64,000 nucleotides of DNA from Skeletonema tropicum (GCA_037178625.1 CM074129.1:3348001-3412000); one strand, 5' to 3'. Positions 20,597 to 31,269 are shown, numbered from the stretch's first letter. Numbers and translations: made by a program. Notes: generated by a model not told the origin, from the sequence alone.

Positions 20597-21271
20597 CTAT
20601 GGTAGTTGTTCGTGTAGATCGGCATCTTCGTGTTGGCTTTCAGCTACTTCTAGTTCTTTTCTGAGTCTATCGATCTCTTTTTCAATCTTTTCTTTTGCAA
20701 GTATTGCTTCCTCTAATAACCTTTTACTCTCATCTATCTTCTTGTTCATCTCTTTAATTTGCTTTTTCTTTTCTTTCACATTCTCCTCATACTGTTCCCT
20801 AGCCCCTGCCCAATCAATAGTCTTTTGCTTTTTCAACGCAGAGATTTCTTCGTCCTTCTTTTCTATTTCCCGTTTATGTTTGTCATTTTGGTTCACGAGG
20901 TTGCGATTGGCTTCTTCAGCTTCTCTGGCAGATGTTGCAGCGCATAGCTTCAGTGCCTCATTCTTCTCTGTCATAGCATTTTGCTTTCGTGTCAAATAGT
21001 TATTGCTTAACTGGATTTGTCGCCTACTGCGCTTTGGTTTTTTACTTTTCTTATTATCAACTGTATTTGTTTCTGTTGACTCATCATTGGCATCTGGGTC
21101 GTCTAATGTACCCTCTACGTCATTGTTGGCAGATGGTTCATCATCGGCGTCATCGATGTTATTGGCGGCGGAGGGCTGGATAGCTGTATCGGCAGCGGCG
21201 GCGGCGGCGGCAGCCTTCCGCTCCTTAGCACGCCGACTGCGGTCTTTCCGCCTTTGTCCTATATCAACCAT
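20597..21271 (-). CDS. Coiled-coil protein with poly-Ala and acidic N-terminus
   Basis: 224 residues from the ATG at 21271. Basic N-terminus, a poly-Ala run at about 19-27, an acidic Asn/Asp segment (35-75), a Lys/Arg cluster (KKSKKPKRSRR) that could be a nuclear signal, then a long heptad-rich coiled coil from about 95 to 215, Lys/Glu-dominated. This resembles a bZIP-type basic region followed by an extended coil (RRQIQLSNNYLTRKQNA), but the basic motif does not clearly match the bZIP N-x7-R consensus. Function unknown. It lies inside the frameshift-rich interval, so its ends may also be affected. Confidence 0.65.
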   Translation of the reverse strand: MVDIGQRRKDRSRRAKERKAAAAAAAADTAIQPSAANNIDDADDEPSANNDVEGTLDDPDANDESTETNTVDNKKSKKPKRSRRQIQLSNNYLTRKQNAMTEKNEALKLCAATSAREAEEANRNLVNQNDKHKREIEKKDEEISALKKQKTIDWAGAREQYEENVKEKKKQIKEMNKKIDESKRLLEEAILAKEKIEKEIDRLRKELEVAESQHEDADLHEQLP

Positions 21272-21670
21272 AGCTTACTTTAGACGTCAACGTTGGTGTA
21301 GAGGAGGTCGGGTTAGTTGTGGATAGTAGTCTGAGTAAAGATAGTTTTTCATCACTCTCATCGCTTTGGAGCTGTGAGCTGTGAGATTTTTCTTTTTTGG
21401 AGAGAGGAAGTTCGTTTGGGTTCAATTTCACAATAGACCTGAAGCAAGGGTTAATAAAAGCATAATATGCTTTGCAAATTATTGAAGCAAAGCGGACTCT
21501 CTCAGCTCTCAGTCCGTCTCTCACGTCATTGTTTCGACTTTCGACTACGGTAAGTATTTAGTTTGTCTCCATGATGTCGAGCTACATAGCTCATACTTAG
21601 CACTTCATAGCGCAGCTCATCGCACCCAACTTATTACCATAGACTAGACACAGAGAGACAGAGAGGAGTA
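21272..21670. promoter_or_regulatory. Divergent intergenic region
   Basis: About 400 bp between the coiled-coil gene (minus) and the START-like gene (plus). Contains CTCTCAGCTCTCAGTC-type pyrimidine repeats near 21498. No gene recognised. Confidence 0.3.
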
Positions 21671-22510
21671 ATGAATAATATCATGAAGTCAAGTTTCTTT
21701 CGAGTTTCAACAATTCTGTTAGTGCCACTCCTTCTCATATCGGATGCATCGGCTAACATTTTTAGTAATGATGCTGGTATAACATCCAATCAACATCGAC
21801 GGAACTATGCACAAGAGTCTTTGAAGAAAGCTCACGTATGGATCGGCAGATACGTTCAACTTTGGAAGATTCAAAGCCCAAATGCGATAGACAAAGCACT
21901 GAGTGACTGTCGGTCCTCAAAGTCTTTCAAGCATCACAGTTCCAAGGATGGAAAAGAAGGATATTATTGTTCCACACGCCTTGGTGGAGATTGGGTATTG
22001 GCTGAAAGCAAGCAAGTAGCCAAAGATTGCGTACCTGCGGAAGTGCTTGCGGCATATCTAGATGGTAAAAATCAAAAGAAATGGAATGAGGACAAAGTCT
22101 TGGATATCAAAATATCAAGGAACTGGATCAGGTTTGTATCGACAAGACATGGTATTGAAACCCCAGCGGGTTCTGACTGGCAAAACAACCATCATGAGAT
22201 ACACTCAAAAGATATGTGTTGATAAGATTGGTGATAGCAACTACAATGCATTTGTAGAATTGGATACCAAGAGCAAATCAAATACCAAGCTGAGGCCATT
22301 TCATATCCTCAAGGTAAATGTGGGTTTGGAGCAAGGTAGGCAATGATGTTCACATCTACGCAGCTGGTATTAATGAAGGTCAACCGAAAGATTGTTCCAA
22401 ATTTAGTAATATTTGATGCATCTGGGATAGCAGGGGCTATGGCTGGGCGAGGGACACTCTGGTTGTCTAAACATTTTGAAGATAGATCCTACCAAAATAC
22501 GGAAGAATAG
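21671..22510 (+). pseudogene. Frame-interrupted START/lipid-binding-like secreted protein
   Basis: The first frame (21671 to about 22130) gives a signal peptide (FRVSTILLVPLLLISDASA), a helical region and PAEVLAAYLDGKNQKKWNED, which resembles the start of a START/Bet v 1-like fold. The second frame (to about 22335) gives YRQDMVLKPQRVLTGKTTIM, RYTQKI and FVELDTKSKSNTKLRPFHIL. The third (to about 22378) gives NDVHIYAAGI. The first frame then resumes with VNRKIVPNLVIFDASGIAGA and WLSKHF to a TAG at 22510. Three single-base shifts account for everything, and the protein sequence between them is free of stops. I recall a diatom START-like family with the same phrases, but that needs a database search. 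Confidence 0.65.
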
Positions 22511-22596
22511 GATAGAGTAAACAAATTATTGTGATAATAACTTTTATCAGCATCATATGAACTTACAAAATCATCAGTCAATATGTATCTACAACC

Positions 22597-23937
22597 TCAA
22601 ATGAGACAATCCTCCAACTCAAACTCCTCAAAATCTTGTTCAAACTCATCGAATACAGCGTGATATAACCTCGCAGGTTTTCCAGTCTCGCTACAAAGAA
22701 AGCCCGGTTCTCCATTACTATCTACATCCGTCTCGGAGATCCAACCAGTAACTATACCAATTGCATCCTGACCATTCAACTTGACGCAACAAATATTCAT
22801 GTCCCTCTGTTACGCCACGGAGGATCACCTTCATCCACCACCACTGGTTCCTCCTCCTCTGCTGCCTTGCGCTTTCGTCCAGAAGTAGTAGTCTGTGTCT
22901 CCATTCCTGCCGCGGCAAAGGCAGCCTTTTGAGTTTTATACTTCTTCCCCTCGGGATCCATCATGATACTACTAAAGTCCCCCTCTTTGACAACAGCCCA
23001 GCCACGGGGCAAACCCATGTCCTTAGCCGCGCGAAGTTGTTCCGCTGTATATTCCACCTTTTTCTTTGGTCTACCAGGCTTTTTCTTTGGTGATCTCTTT
23101 CGCCGCCGAAGCTTTTGCTGCTGCCGATGATTTTTTGTTGGCACTTCCCTTGGGCCTCCCCGGCTTCCTCTTCGGTGTTGCATCCGTAGGACTATCAATG
23201 TCTTCCAAAACACTACTAACTTTTTGTTTCTTTGCCTTCTTCTGCTTCTTCTTCTTTGACTGAGTCTTGGAAGTAGCCCGAATCTTCTCCTCCCTCACAT
23301 TATTCTGCACAGCATCATCCACATGATAATGGACATTGTACCGAATGTCATCCTGATACTCAATCTTTTTCAACACCGTGGCCTCATACCATACTGGATC
23401 CTCGTCTTCATCCTCATCATAAAGAACCTCGACCACATCCCCCTCTTCGAATTGTGCCTCGCGTCCTTTTAATTGACCCCCCTTATTTCTATGAGATGTA
23501 CTACAAAATTCATTATCGTCATAATCGTCATCATTGTTGTGCCAGATAACATCATCGTATTCGGGACGCCATGAAAATTTGGATGCTGCCTCGAGAGCAA
23601 GCGGCGTGATTGTAATATCCATCTGGTAATGACTGCTGGATCACCTGCATAGATTCTATCCTTGACAGCCGTCATGGTGCTGCTACTACTGGAAGATTCA
23701 TTATCATTCGATTACACCCATCTTGTGAGCGAGGTAGTTTGGTATGGGGACCTGAATGAGTGTGCGCACAACTCTCCATCCGGGAGGGTAGCCCATGGCG
23801 CGGGCGAGGCGGATTTGGGCCGTGTCATCGTTGAGGGTGGGGAAATGCTCCCATTCTTCGAGGGTGGACGGCGTAGGGCGCTTCAATTTCGCCATGGTCA
23901 AGCTCCTTGTATTGGGGTTGTGGTGGGAATGTGACAT
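22597..23937 (-). pseudogene. Frame-interrupted chromatin-reader-like protein (MBD-like, Tudor/Agenet-like, AT-hooks)
   Basis: Read on the minus strand. 23937-23704 (ATGs at 23937 and 23895) encodes LARAMGYPPGWRVVRTL, an MBD-like segment. 23622 to about 23090 encodes a Tudor/Agenet-like segment (EEGDVVEVLYDEDEDED, WYEATVLKK) and an AT-hook KRKPGRPKGS. About 23110 to 22800 encodes KKPGRPKKK and a second MBD-like segment (GLPRGWAVVKE, DPEGKKYKTQKAAFAAAG). A brief third frame gives EGHEYLLRQV, then NGQDAIGIVTGWISETDVDS to the stop at 22597. The pieces look like one protein. The first gap (23704-23622) might include an intron; the later shifts have no room for one. Confidence 0.55.
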
Positions 23938-24250
23938 TCATAGTACAGCAGATGAGAATGACAGCTCACCAATGACACAAATTTTTACACTAAGCTTCAA
24001 ACATTCCTTACCAACCTCAGATCTCTCAGATAAACGGATGACCCCAATCACTTTTGTTCTAGCTCAAGACGAAGCTTGAATTTTTACCGTTATCGGTGCA
24101 AAGAAGCGAAGACGATCTCGAAACCGCACGCGCGGAGATGAGAAACCAACGCACCCATCACAATCAAATTGGTGCGGTTTTGATGGTTTTGATGTTGCAT
24201 TCAATTCAAAGCAAAATCAGTGTAGGCCGCTGTGGTAGGTGGTTGTTACA
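23938..24250. promoter_or_regulatory. Divergent intergenic region
   Basis: About 310 bp between the chromatin-reader-like gene (minus) and the Ser-rich membrane protein gene (plus). Presumed shared promoter; no motif recognised. Confidence 0.3.
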
Positions 24251-26479
24251 ATGATGCATAGCAGCGACGAGCGGAAAAACTTTGATCGGAACGCATTCCG
24301 TCAAACATTCAAGGCAAGAATGGACAACAATGTAGAAAACAATGAATGGAATCGACGCCGTAGATGGATGATGTCTACAGCATCATCTTTGGGTGACAGT
24401 AGACAGCAACCTATAATGTTGTCATCACGCCCGCCGCTGATGTACAACAACTCGACAACTTCCCCATCTCCTGATGCTGTCAACCAGCATTCAGCTATCA
24501 ACAATGAACGCAGCAGCAGAAACATGATATCCTCAATTGAAATATCCTCTCAAGCAAAACGCAAACTATGGCTCTTGGGGCAAAGATACAGTTCCTCTTC
24601 TTCAACATCATCTATCGGAGATGCTCAATCATCTGTGGCTGGATCTTCATCCTCTGGTACCCGATCTATTCCTGGGCCTGTGTCGCCGCCGTCTCTTCGG
24701 AACAAGCGTATTGGCAACTTACAAAACTATGATCCGGTTCAAATGTTGTTACTGCATGCTAACCGGTATGACAATAATGAAGTCAATGAAGTAGGAAGCG
24801 TTGGAAGGGATACGTTACCATCCACTCATGAAGATCAAAACATGTCAGTTCAGCGTGGTCACTTGGACAACTATAATGCGATTCAAATGTTGTTACTACA
24901 TGCTGCTAACCGGAATGACAATAATGAAGTAGAAAGCATTCGAAGTGATAGTGTATCATCCAGTAATGAAGATCAAAACATGTCAGTTCAGGGTGATCAT
25001 CTTCTCCAGCTGCTCAATCAGTTAGCACGCAGTAATGATAATGCTCAACAACAACCTACACCACCCAGGCATTTGGATGTGACGACATTGGGTTCTACTG
25101 ATGATGATGACGATGGCACATCAATGCTGTCCAATGTATCATCACTTATTTTTCCCACACAAGTTTCCCGCGCTGATGGTGAAACTAGTGAGATTGGGGT
25201 TATTGAAGAGGATGGGGAGGACAGTCAAAATGATGAATCGGACGATTTCTCATCGTTTTACGACGTCCAAAGTGTCTTATTGGAATTCGGATCAAGATGA
25301 GAAACATTCTACAATCAAGTCCAAGTGTAGAGAAGAATTCCTGAAAATGATGATGATGATGAAGATTGGGGAAGTCTTTTGAGTTTTATTGCTCTATCAA
25401 TCCTTGCAGTTGCTTCGATACTACTTTCTTTGTCGGGGCTCTTTTCATTGCAAGCAAAAATTGACAATTGGAAAGAATCCATGGTAATTCGATTCTGGGA
25501 AGCAATAAAAATAGTATGAGAGAATGGGCCTTGAGGAGTTGAGGAGTTGTATTCATATCGTATTTCAATGGTTCGGTGCACTACTTCACAACTGGGCTGA
25601 GTCAATGACAAGACAATTGTCGGGAATAATGGAGAGATGCGAGACGCTCTATTCCAACACGCTGAATGATCTACTACACCAACGGCACATAATTTCTGCA
25701 GTCATTCTCGTTGAGCAACGTGACTTCTTTTTCTATGCAACAATTGGAACGCACTACTGCATATTTCAGCGACATGGATGTGACATCAATGACGTTGGAA
25801 CAGTTCTATCGCCTCGCAAAAGTGTACTACTCTTCTATTGAACTTTTCAAAACAGCGCAAAGCTCGTTTATAGACGTGCAAGCTTCAATTGGTCTGACGT
25901 GGAACGCAACCCTGCTCGCGGTTACAGCATCTGGATCAAAGAATTGGCTTGTTACTCCTCTCTCTTACAGGTCGCAAGACCAATTTTCAATTAGCAAGTC
26001 AACTGTCACAATGCCAATAGTTTTCAATGTGGGCATTGACCACTATAATAATGAGACGATCCGGTATCAAGAAGAAGATGAGATACAATTTAGACGCACA
26101 GGAGGCGACGTCTCTTCACAAAACCTCCTCTCCATTCTGGAGGCCTCAACCTAGGGCATTTATCCAACATACTTTTCCGGTTCCTGAGCCGGCCCTTAGA
26201 ACTAGACCAAGCATCAACCTCATAGAGAGCGTTGACCATTCTCTTGTCGCAAGTCAGAACTTAACAGCCTTGGTCGTACAGCGAGTGAAACCTAATTCAA
26301 AACAACATTCCAAGCCGAAGAAAAAGCAAAAGAAGATTCGAGACTACTACGACTCGGTAATCCAAACAAAGCAATCTGAAGAGAAGGATGTATTCGATGG
26401 AGTAGATGTAATGAGCATAGCATCGGATGCTATCGTGGGATGGTGGCAACAACATCGTAAGAGAAAAGGTGTAAAATAG
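24251..26479 (+). pseudogene. Frame-interrupted Ser/Asn-rich single-pass membrane protein
   Basis: Starts at the ATG at 24251. The first frame runs to 25300 and encodes a Ser/Asn/Gln-rich cytosolic-type region with an internal duplication (QMLLLHA...DNNEV...EDQNMSVQ, twice, DNA about 24720-24990). After a short shifted stretch (SDQDEKHSTIKSKCREEFL) the first frame resumes with NDDDDEDWGSLLSF and a membrane helix (IALSILAVASILLSLSGLF). Later pieces in other frames read FQWFGALLHNWAESMTRQLS, then MTLEQFYRLAKVYYSSIELF with an extracellular-looking region, then a basic C-terminus ending at 26479. At least five single-base shifts are needed. I do not recognise the family. Confidence 0.5.
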
Positions 26480-26595
26480 GAAAGAGTTCATTGTACAAGA
26501 ATAAATTGATTATCAAATATCTCCCCTGGAGCAGAGCGATAATCCAATTTGCAGATAAAGTCTTACAATATACAATCATTAATTGAGTATTACTT

Positions 26596-27310
26596 CTAAA
26601 GCAACGCAATGAGCGGAGGAATGATGCACACGCCAACCACTCCCGTAACCGCTGTACCAACAAGCACCCCATGCTTGGCATTCTGAAGCATCCTCAACCG
26701 CTTTACTTTCTTTGCATTCTTCTTAAATACCTTTGCTGCTGCATTTAACTTGTGTGCTTCCTCTTAGTAAATCTTCAATCTTATCTCCTCTCTCTAATAT
26801 ATTTTCAATGTTATTGTGCATAATTGCCTTGGTCTCATCCACATGTTGCTGCATAATTGCCAATCTGTCTATTTGCTCCACGTTCTCCATCTGCTGCTGT
26901 AACGTAGGCGCAAATGATGGCTGTGCAGAGAGCGTCCCACCCTCTCGCCACCACGGCATCCCCCGTAACGGTTCACTAACAAACACCAACTTGGTCAAGA
27001 ATGCCTTGGCTGTTTCTTCACTACATTCAGTTGTATTGTACACACAAGAAAACGCCCAAATGATAATAGGAGCATCATCAAAGGCCATAACATCAATTTC
27101 ACCAGCACATTCATGCAAATGGAATTTAATCCCTCGATACGGATTGGAACTCATGCTAAAATTTCTTGACACTTCCCATCCTGCCGTTGGTTTCATCTTG
27201 GTAATTTTCTGTGCCGTCTTGATGATGTTCTTGCTGCCATCGTCACATCCTGCCTCGGCTAGGATTATTCCGTTTCGTTGAACGCAGGACCAGCGAATTG
27301 GTGATGACAT
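26596..27310 (-). pseudogene. Longin-type R-SNARE (VAMP7-like) with one frameshift
   Basis: From the ATG at 27310: longin domain (about 1-130, beginning MSSPIRWSCVQRNGIILAEA), then the SNARE motif from about 150 (MQQHVDETKAIMHNNIENIL) with the ERGDKIEDLL segment carrying the R-SNARE zero-layer Arg. The open frame stops at 26723. A one-base shift at about 26765 (an extra A in CTAAGAGG) restores the rest of the motif, EEAHKLNAAAKVFKKNAKKV, and a membrane anchor (GVLVGTAVTGVVGVCIIPPL) to a TAG at 26596. VAMP7-type SNAREs drive fusion with late endosomes, vacuole or plasma membrane. A single indel in such a well-preserved gene suggests a sequence error rather than a dead gene. Confidence 0.8.
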
Positions 27311-27690
27311 TATTTGATTGTCGTTAGTCTCTTCAGTATAGTTGTCGTCTATTCATTCATGAGGCGTCGGTCCTTTGAATTCATGACATTCTGGTCATTC
27401 CCATGCCATGATGTTGTCCCAGGTTGCACAAAGTGGCGTTGCAAGACTCACAAGTTAGTCGCGCGCGCGAATGAATCAATCGCCATTATCGCGCAAACAT
27501 CGCATGATGAGAGACGGGATCTCGGTGACAATCTCCAAGCAATTCGCGCGCAGAACGCAGAACAAAGCACAAGGCATGCATTAGCTTCATGATGAAAGGA
27601 AGGCATATGATGGACATCGTGTCTTGTTGCACCAGCCGCAGGAAGGTCTTGACGGGGTAGCCAGCCGACCGCAGCTTGATTCTCCACAAT
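27311..27690. promoter_or_regulatory. Divergent intergenic region
   Basis: 380 bp between the SNARE gene (minus) and the PH-EDR2 gene (plus). GCGCGCGCG near 27460; no gene recognised. Confidence 0.3.
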
Positions 27691-30600
27691 ATGAGCAATG
27701 CAAGCAATAATACATCCGGTGCCGATATGGCCTACAGCTCTCTCAGTAACAATAATGTCTATGCTGCCAGCAGAAGCGAAAACGGTGTCAGTTACAGTCA
27801 TCCCAACGAACAGAAGAAGAAACAGCAACCCCACAAACATGACATGACCTACCACTACGCCGGCAAAGTCCACGTTCGCGGCCTAATCCGTCGAGTATGG
27901 CGACCACGCTACTTGGCTCTCGGTGATGATGGGTATCTACGCTATCATGAATCTGTACCGCCACAAGTACAACAGAACAATTACAGGATGATGTCGTCCT
28001 CATCACCACAGCACATCTCATCACCCTATCAACAAATGTACAATATTCATCATACTCATCGACCGAAACAAATATTGGCAATTTTAGATGGAGCGCGGAC
28101 GATTGATCCCAATTCGTATATGGATCAACATGTGGCTTTGCCGGAGGGAGTATATGGCTTTGTATTCCGTGGTCGGCCTGTAGAATTGTCTACCATTCCG
28201 AATCATGGAGATGATTCCTCGGAGATGATAAATGATGCAACAATTGTACCTGTGCATGGACCATTTGGTGGTACTAAATCAACAAACACATCATGCTCTA
28301 TCGATGGCACACGTAAGAAGAAACAATCGAAACAGGCAGCTGTAGTTAACATGGTATTCCCTCAGGGGAGTTCACGAAGACGAGCTGCTCAACAGATCGC
28401 CAAGGCAGCAGTCAATCCAGATGTAATATGTGGTGGTTTTGGAAGTGGAGGGGGCGGTGGAGTTAGTCCAAGTTCTTCATCGTCATCGCTGATGGGATAT
28501 GAGCGGCAATTGTCGGAGTCTCTTCATAGTGAAGAGTATCAAGAGACTGGGTACAGTGATGAATCTTATGATGCCACATCTTTCCATAAGGAACACAGAG
28601 AAGGCTCGTCTACTATTCACGTAAAAGTCCAAGCATCAACTGTCCAATCGCGTGAATATCTCTGTGCTGTCTCTACAGCTGAAGAGGCTGAGAGTTGGGT
28701 CGTTGCGTTGAAATGGGCGGCAGAACACAGGAGAAGAGGTAGATACTCTCAGATGATTGTCAGTGATGGCGAAATGAATACTAATGACTTACAAAGGCAG
28801 CCTACCGAAAAGGTTTCAAATTTTGCTCTTAGTAGTGTGCCAACCAATGAGACAGATGAAATAGAATCTGTTGGTGATAATGACGACATTGAAAGTAGTA
28901 ACGAAGATACGCAAGGCGACAGTGGTCTTTGGAGTAAAGGAAGTTTAACATCGCTACTTCTTGAAGAAGAGGGATGGACGAAGGCTGAAGGAAAAGAATC
29001 TAATGACTCACTACAATCGCCACCAAAACTGGCGTCACCTCGGAAAAGTATTATTGAAGATGCGCCGACAATTATCATTACAAAAGTATCAAGGTTTCTT
29101 ATGCCCGACGGATCATTATTTGCTTGGGACTCAAAATTTCAAGCGAAAACGCAATGGTTTCCATTAAGTATCCCATTGCCGGGCGATTTGTTGGAAATTT
29201 CGTACCGGATAGATATGCTGCAGCTGAACAATTGCCAAGTCAGAACGTCAGAGAAATCCATTCAACCGGAATCGATACAAGAGTTGACTACATACAAATC
29301 TATTCGACAAATTTTAGCCTTAGTTCGTGGTTTGCAAGCCGAATTTGGTTGCAGCTCAAGGACCGAAGGCAACTCGAATAATGTGTTGGATGATGATAGT
29401 CAGCCATCTACTCCGCGCATAAAAGGAAAGGGCTCAACTCTTTCTCATGGCTCGACAACACTCTACTCGAAGACCACGCACCTGCTAGATGGTGCTGAAT
29501 CTGACTTGCTCGATTGTTTAACAGACAAGAGAGGCAGGTCGCGGACAGGGTCTGTCGCAGAAGTCTCGGCAACAATGAATCAGTATTTTGCTGCTATAGG
29601 AACTGTCGATAGCGTGATTAGATCGCTATCAAAAGATCAGCACGTTTGTTCATCAAGCCTGTTTCAAGAGTTTCTTTTAGAGAGTGCGTCTTCTGCCACA
29701 GATGCGCCACCTGATTTGAAGACTGATTCTATCGAACAATACGTTAGGCAGTGGCTTCGCTTAATGATCCGTCCGACAACACTGGAAAAGGCACATTTGG
29801 GCGCTGCAGTTGCTCTTCGTCATCCATTTCTTGGACCGGTCTTGTCACTGATGGGCGTGTGTTTGATCACACACTTTTTTAGCACGATTTGGTCGCTGAT
29901 GTCAGGTCGAGCTGTAACTGTTACCATCTCTTTGGATAAATACGTCACACTGATTGCATTAGCGTTTTATATTGGTCACAACAAGGGATCATCGTCTCGT
30001 CACAAGGTACGAGGAGCACGAAAGTCGAAAGTTACGAAAGCTTCCACGGATGGTAAATTTTATGAGGGTCAACTCTCTGGAGAAGATGATGACCATTCGA
30101 CAATTGCTAGTGAAGATGGGGCTGATGCCAATGACGATGTACTGGGTACTTTGATCACAGAGTCTCTCACTCTGTCGTCTCCTCTACCACAATACCCAGA
30201 TAATGGAGGGATAACTTGCTGGTCGCGGCCTAGTCATGAATTGTTCAAGGTTCGAAGTAAAACTTATCTTGTAGATAGGGTCAAAACATCTTCGGCACCT
30301 GCAATCTTCCATTGCCGTGGGGTGGACATTTGGATTACTGACAATGCTGAACGCAATATAGCAAAGCACCCATCAGTATTGGGAGGCAAGCTGGACGCCG
30401 AAGATACGTTCATAGTGAACTTTCTGCTTCCATTTGCCAACTTTGTGGCGTACTTTTCGGTTCCTCCCCTTGATCAAATGCCACCACATGTTGCAAGAGT
30501 TTGGAGCAACTTTGTCAAGGGTGATCAACAATACCGCGACAGAAAGCTTAAAATGTTACCAATTGTTATGGACGGTCCTTGGATTGTTCAGAAAGCAGTG

Positions 30601-30915
30601 GGACCTGGCACGGCACCTGCAATGTTGGGGAGAGATCTTCCTCTTCAGTACTACTTCTCTGAACCCACCGCTACAAAGAAAGGGGTTTACGAGGTGGATA
30701 TTCATGTTGCGTCATCACGCATTGCTAGAGGGATTTTGAATGTGGTGAAGGGACATATCAAAACACTCTCTCTTGCATTTGCTTTCATTATCGAAGCATC
30801 TGAGGAGGCAGACCTTCCAGAACAGGTGCTTGCTACCTTTCAAGTGCATTCTCTTCATCTTGAAGACTGTCCCAACTTGCCAGCTATTGTTCGTGACACT
30901 AATCTTGCTTCTTAG
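27691..30915 (+). CDS. PH domain and EDR2_C (DUF1336) lipid-binding-type protein
   Basis: 1074 residues from the ATG at 27691 (the upstream in-frame TTG at 27676 is rejected). A PH domain starts near residue 54 (YAGKVHVRGLIRRVWRPRYL) and is split by a long insert; its final strand and helix are at about 307-350 (EYLCAVSTAEEAESWVVALK). A middle domain of unknown type lies at about 460-560. Two membrane segments at about 708-760 (FLGPVLSLMGVCLITHFFST; VTLIALAFYIGH) form a hairpin. The C-terminal EDR2_C domain spans about 850-1068 (KVRSKTYLVDRVK, FIVNFLLPFANFVAYF). Plant EDR2-type proteins combine PH, START and DUF1336 and act at membranes in lipid sensing. No START domain is evident here. Confidence 0.82.
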   Translation: MSNASNNTSGADMAYSSLSNNNVYAASRSENGVSYSHPNEQKKKQQPHKHDMTYHYAGKVHVRGLIRRVWRPRYLALGDDGYLRYHESVPPQVQQNNYRMMSSSSPQHISSPYQQMYNIHHTHRPKQILAILDGARTIDPNSYMDQHVALPEGVYGFVFRGRPVELSTIPNHGDDSSEMINDATIVPVHGPFGGTKSTNTSCSIDGTRKKKQSKQAAVVNMVFPQGSSRRRAAQQIAKAAVNPDVICGGFGSGGGGGVSPSSSSSSLMGYERQLSESLHSEEYQETGYSDESYDATSFHKEHREGSSTIHVKVQASTVQSREYLCAVSTAEEAESWVVALKWAAEHRRRGRYSQMIVSDGEMNTNDLQRQPTEKVSNFALSSVPTNETDEIESVGDNDDIESSNEDTQGDSGLWSKGSLTSLLLEEEGWTKAEGKESNDSLQSPPKLASPRKSIIEDAPTIIITKVSRFLMPDGSLFAWDSKFQAKTQWFPLSIPLPGDLLEISYRIDMLQLNNCQVRTSEKSIQPESIQELTTYKSIRQILALVRGLQAEFGCSSRTEGNSNNVLDDDSQPSTPRIKGKGSTLSHGSTTLYSKTTHLLDGAESDLLDCLTDKRGRSRTGSVAEVSATMNQYFAAIGTVDSVIRSLSKDQHVCSSSLFQEFLLESASSATDAPPDLKTDSIEQYVRQWLRLMIRPTTLEKAHLGAAVALRHPFLGPVLSLMGVCLITHFFSTIWSLMSGRAVTVTISLDKYVTLIALAFYIGHNKGSSSRHKVRGARKSKVTKASTDGKFYEGQLSGEDDDHSTIASEDGADANDDVLGTLITESLTLSSPLPQYPDNGGITCWSRPSHELFKVRSKTYLVDRVKTSSAPAIFHCRGVDIWITDNAERNIAKHPSVLGGKLDAEDTFIVNFLLPFANFVAYFSVPPLDQMPPHVARVWSNFVKGDQQYRDRKLKMLPIVMDGPWIVQKAVGPGTAPAMLGRDLPLQYYFSEPTATKKGVYEVDIHVASSRIARGILNVVKGHIKTLSLAFAFIIEASEEADLPEQVLATFQVHSLHLEDCPNLPAIVRDTNLAS

Positions 30916-31269
30916 ACGTAATAAGTATGTAAAAAGTCATGTAAATGAACTGACCAGTGGATGACTTGTACATATGTTGTATCGCATCTCGTTTAAGGGA
31001 AAACGGTGTGTCGCACCGCGAGCGGAGAGAAGGTTTGGATTTTTATGTAAGGGGTCGTGTTTGCATCACACCTCTTCTAAAAAACTTGCACAACCTTCCT
31101 CTCGCTCCCCATCAACACTGCCCACATAACTTCTCTCGCCGGCCTTGGCCCTTTATATTCTTGTTTATGTACTCTTGTTCCTGTCCATGCAAACCTCTCG
31201 AGAGCGTTGTTATCGGTACACATTGTCGTCGGCAGCATAAATAGTTGACCTCTCACAACACAAGATATC
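30916..31269. other. Intergenic, no gene seen
   Basis: About 350 bp between two plus-strand genes; should contain the promoter of the membrane protein at 31270. Nothing recognised. Confidence 0.35.

Noticed and set aside
20421..20999. Plus-strand open frame rich in Ser/Phe/Leu
   Set aside because: It is the antisense image of the Lys/Glu coiled coil on the minus strand; Lys/Glu codons read backward as Phe/Leu/Ser.
17547..22510. Introns as the explanation for the frame changes
   Set aside because: Coding sequence continues almost base to base across each shift, leaving no room for the 68-123 nt introns typical of this window.
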